DNA of 64,000 nucleotides from the NCBI GenBank assembly GCA_036435485.1, contig CM071596.1:16272001-16336000 (forward strand), in the 5' to 3' direction. The DNA comes from Saposhnikovia divaricata (taxonomy: Eukaryota > Streptophyta > Magnoliopsida > Apiales > Apiaceae). The number at the start of each line of letters is the position of its first letter. Position 1 is the first letter of the stretch. The position numbers and the translations under genes were made by a program. Under the pieces are notes generated by a model. It worked only from the letters and a program-made list of their open reading frames with translations, searched no databases and was not told the origin of the DNA. This document shows positions 62,976 to 64,000 of this stretch, piece by piece.

Positions 62976-64000
62976 ATGACTAACAAGGATGTTGGTAAAG
63001 CAAATCTCCCTGCTTTTGTTATGCCACTTGCTCTGCAAAATTTTCTCAATCAACCACAAGAACCACAACAACCTGAACCTGAACAACAACAACAGCAACC
63101 TGAACCACAACCACAACCACAACCACAATCACAACAACAACCTGAACCACATCCTGAACCTGAGCCTGAACCGTTAAACATTGACCGTACTCAAAAACCA
63201 AACACTGAATCAACTACATCACCTGCTCACTCAGCACCTACAAAGCAACCTTCACCCACTCCACAAACAAACTCGGAATCGTCACAATCTCCACCAGAAT
63301 CACAGTCAGCACAAAGAGTTAAGAAGGCAGTAACTGAACAACATGAAAGTGTTAAGCAGGCGAAAGAGACACAAAGAAAATCAAAGCAGAAATCTCCTGA
63401 AGCTGTTTATACTAGAAGAGTGAAAAGAATAAAAATTCGGGCAAAAATGCCTAAGTCACCATCTAGTGAAGAGGATTCAGATAATGTACCTCTAGCAAAA
63501 CGAAGAAAACTGATATTCTCTGATTCAGTGGATGAAGATATTGATGCTCCAGAGGTCGTTTCACAGCAAACACCTCCTGTTGAGGTTGAGAAAGATAAAA
63601 TACCTGCAGAGGCTGAAATACCTGCAAAGGATGAAATACCTGCAGAGGCTGAAATACCTGCAGAGGATGAAATACCTGTAGAGGACAAAATGCCTGCAAA
63701 AGAGGATGTTAGAGATGGTCTTTCTCCAATAAATGATATTCTTGACTCATTTATTCCATTCTCTGATCCTATCTCTGATATTGGTGTAGCTGATCAACCT
63801 ACGGTTGTTCTTTCTGAAGCTGTGGCATCCCATACTGAGTTAATATCTGATGCTCACCAAACTGTTGAAGGAGGAGAAGAAATTGATCAGGCAACCAAGG
63901 TCACTTCTCAGTCTATGCCTGTTGCTGAGCCTGAGCAACATGGAGAAAATCTTGACAAGCCTACAGAAGAAATTGCTAAAATTGTGGCTGAAGATGAACA
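62976..64000 (+). CDS. third ORF of copia E (env-position, Pro/Gln/Glu-rich), runs off window
   Basis: Open from 62892 with first in-frame ATG at 62976, about 341 codons to the window edge without a stop. N-terminal part MTNKDVGKANLPAFVMPLALQNF, then a Gln/Pro/Glu-rich stretch (QPEPEQQQQ, repeated PQ and EP pairs, about 63045-63175), a Ser/Thr/Pro-rich stretch, basic clusters (RRVKRIKIRAK near 63415-63450 and KRRK near 63498-63510) that could be nuclear signals or RNA-binding, six 18-bp repeats encoding I/M-P-A/V-E/K-A/D/E-x (63600-63707), and an acidic C-terminal part. It lies where SIRE-type elements carry an env-like ORF. No membrane segment or signal peptide is visible in this part, so an envelope function is not supported here. 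Confidence 0.75.
   Translation, partial: MTNKDVGKANLPAFVMPLALQNFLNQPQEPQQPEPEQQQQQPEPQPQPQPQSQQQPEPHPEPEPEPLNIDRTQKPNTESTTSPAHSAPTKQPSPTPQTNSESSQSPPESQSAQRVKKAVTEQHESVKQAKETQRKSKQKSPEAVYTRRVKRIKIRAKMPKSPSSEEDSDNVPLAKRRKLIFSDSVDEDIDAPEVVSQQTPPVEVEKDKIPAEAEIPAKDEIPAEAEIPAEDEIPVEDKMPAKEDVRDGLSPINDILDSFIPFSDPISDIGVADQPTVVLSEAVASHTELISDAHQTVEGGEEIDQATKVTSQSMPVAEPEQHGENLDKPTEEIAKIVAEDE
63600..63707 (+). repeat. 18-bp minisatellite, six units, in third ORF of E
   Basis: Units at 63600, 63618, 63636, 63654, 63672 and 63690, based on ATACCTGCAGAGGCTGAA. The last two are more diverged. Confidence 0.9.

Larger units (their letters stand above)
56066..64000 (+). mobile_element. SIRE-like Ty1/copia element E, 3' end outside window
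   Basis: Plus-strand copia element: 5' LTR 56066-56572, PBS 56575-56586, gag 56634-58865, pol 58876-62241 (one stop), 3' noncoding 62242-62975, and a third ORF from 62976 that is still open at the window edge. The 3' LTR is not reached, so age and target duplication cannot be read; the left flank is ACCCA. A third ORF after pol is what SIRE-type copia elements have. Confidence 0.93.

Overview
This window is plant nuclear DNA, most likely from a eudicot with a repeat-rich genome. The evidence is Ty1/copia elements primed by initiator-Met tRNA, Athila-like Ty3/gypsy elements, a plant L1-type LINE with a DUF4283/zinc-knuckle ORF1, a DC1 (Cys/His-rich C1) gene relic and exons of a PDR-type ABCG transporter. 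No bacterial, organellar, CRISPR or RNA genes were seen. Well over 80% of the window is transposable element.

Layout. (1) 1-12794: two copies of one SIRE-like copia family (A1 on +, A2 on -) meet tail to tail as a palindrome, with arms of about 5.03 kb and a 203-bp spacer. A1 runs off the left edge; A2 keeps its 5' LTR (12051 to about 12794). Each copy carries an antisense ORF with its own TATA box downstream of pol. (2) 12795-17260: low-copy-looking AT-rich DNA with an RNase H-like scrap and a broken DC1-domain gene (about 14640-16170). (3) 17265-42567: a three-level nest. A minus-strand LINE is split inside ORF1 by Athila-like element G1 (20233-41815, target duplication CACCT/CACCC). G1 is in turn split inside its 5' LTR by Athila-like element G2 (32075-41457, target duplication AACGG). 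(4) 42568-44811: AT-rich, unclassified. (5) 44833-54014: two exons of an ABCG/PDR transporter on +, with their intron filled by a complete young copia element B (45076-53276 on -, target duplication AACTT). The second exon is broken by a candidate CACTA-type element. (6) 54015-56065: no gene recognised. (7) 56066-64000: a third copia family, E, on +: 5' LTR, PBS, intact gag, pol with one stop codon, and a third ORF that runs off the right edge.

State of the elements. B has intact gag and pol, two 1283-bp LTRs that differ at about three sites by eye, PBS, PPT and TSD, so it could be autonomous. G2 has an uninterrupted gag-pol frame but has lost most of its 5' LTR, its PBS and the start of gag. 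E is intact in view except for one nonsense codon in RNase H. A1, A2, G1 and the LINE are pseudogenised, although G1 keeps an intact env-position ORF.

Most interesting signals: the 5-kb palindrome, which could fold into long dsRNA; the antisense ORF with its own promoter-like sequence inside a copia family; a splice-acceptor-like tract at the gag/pol boundary of all three copia families; an AGGGGGAG tract repeated in different reading frames in the IN-RT linker; a family-specific short word scattered through LTR, coding linker and 3' noncoding DNA of each copia family; two stem-loops conserved between G1 and G2 with variable loops; and a 50-bp-period array of GC-rich hairpins in G2. All percentages and counts were made by eye.
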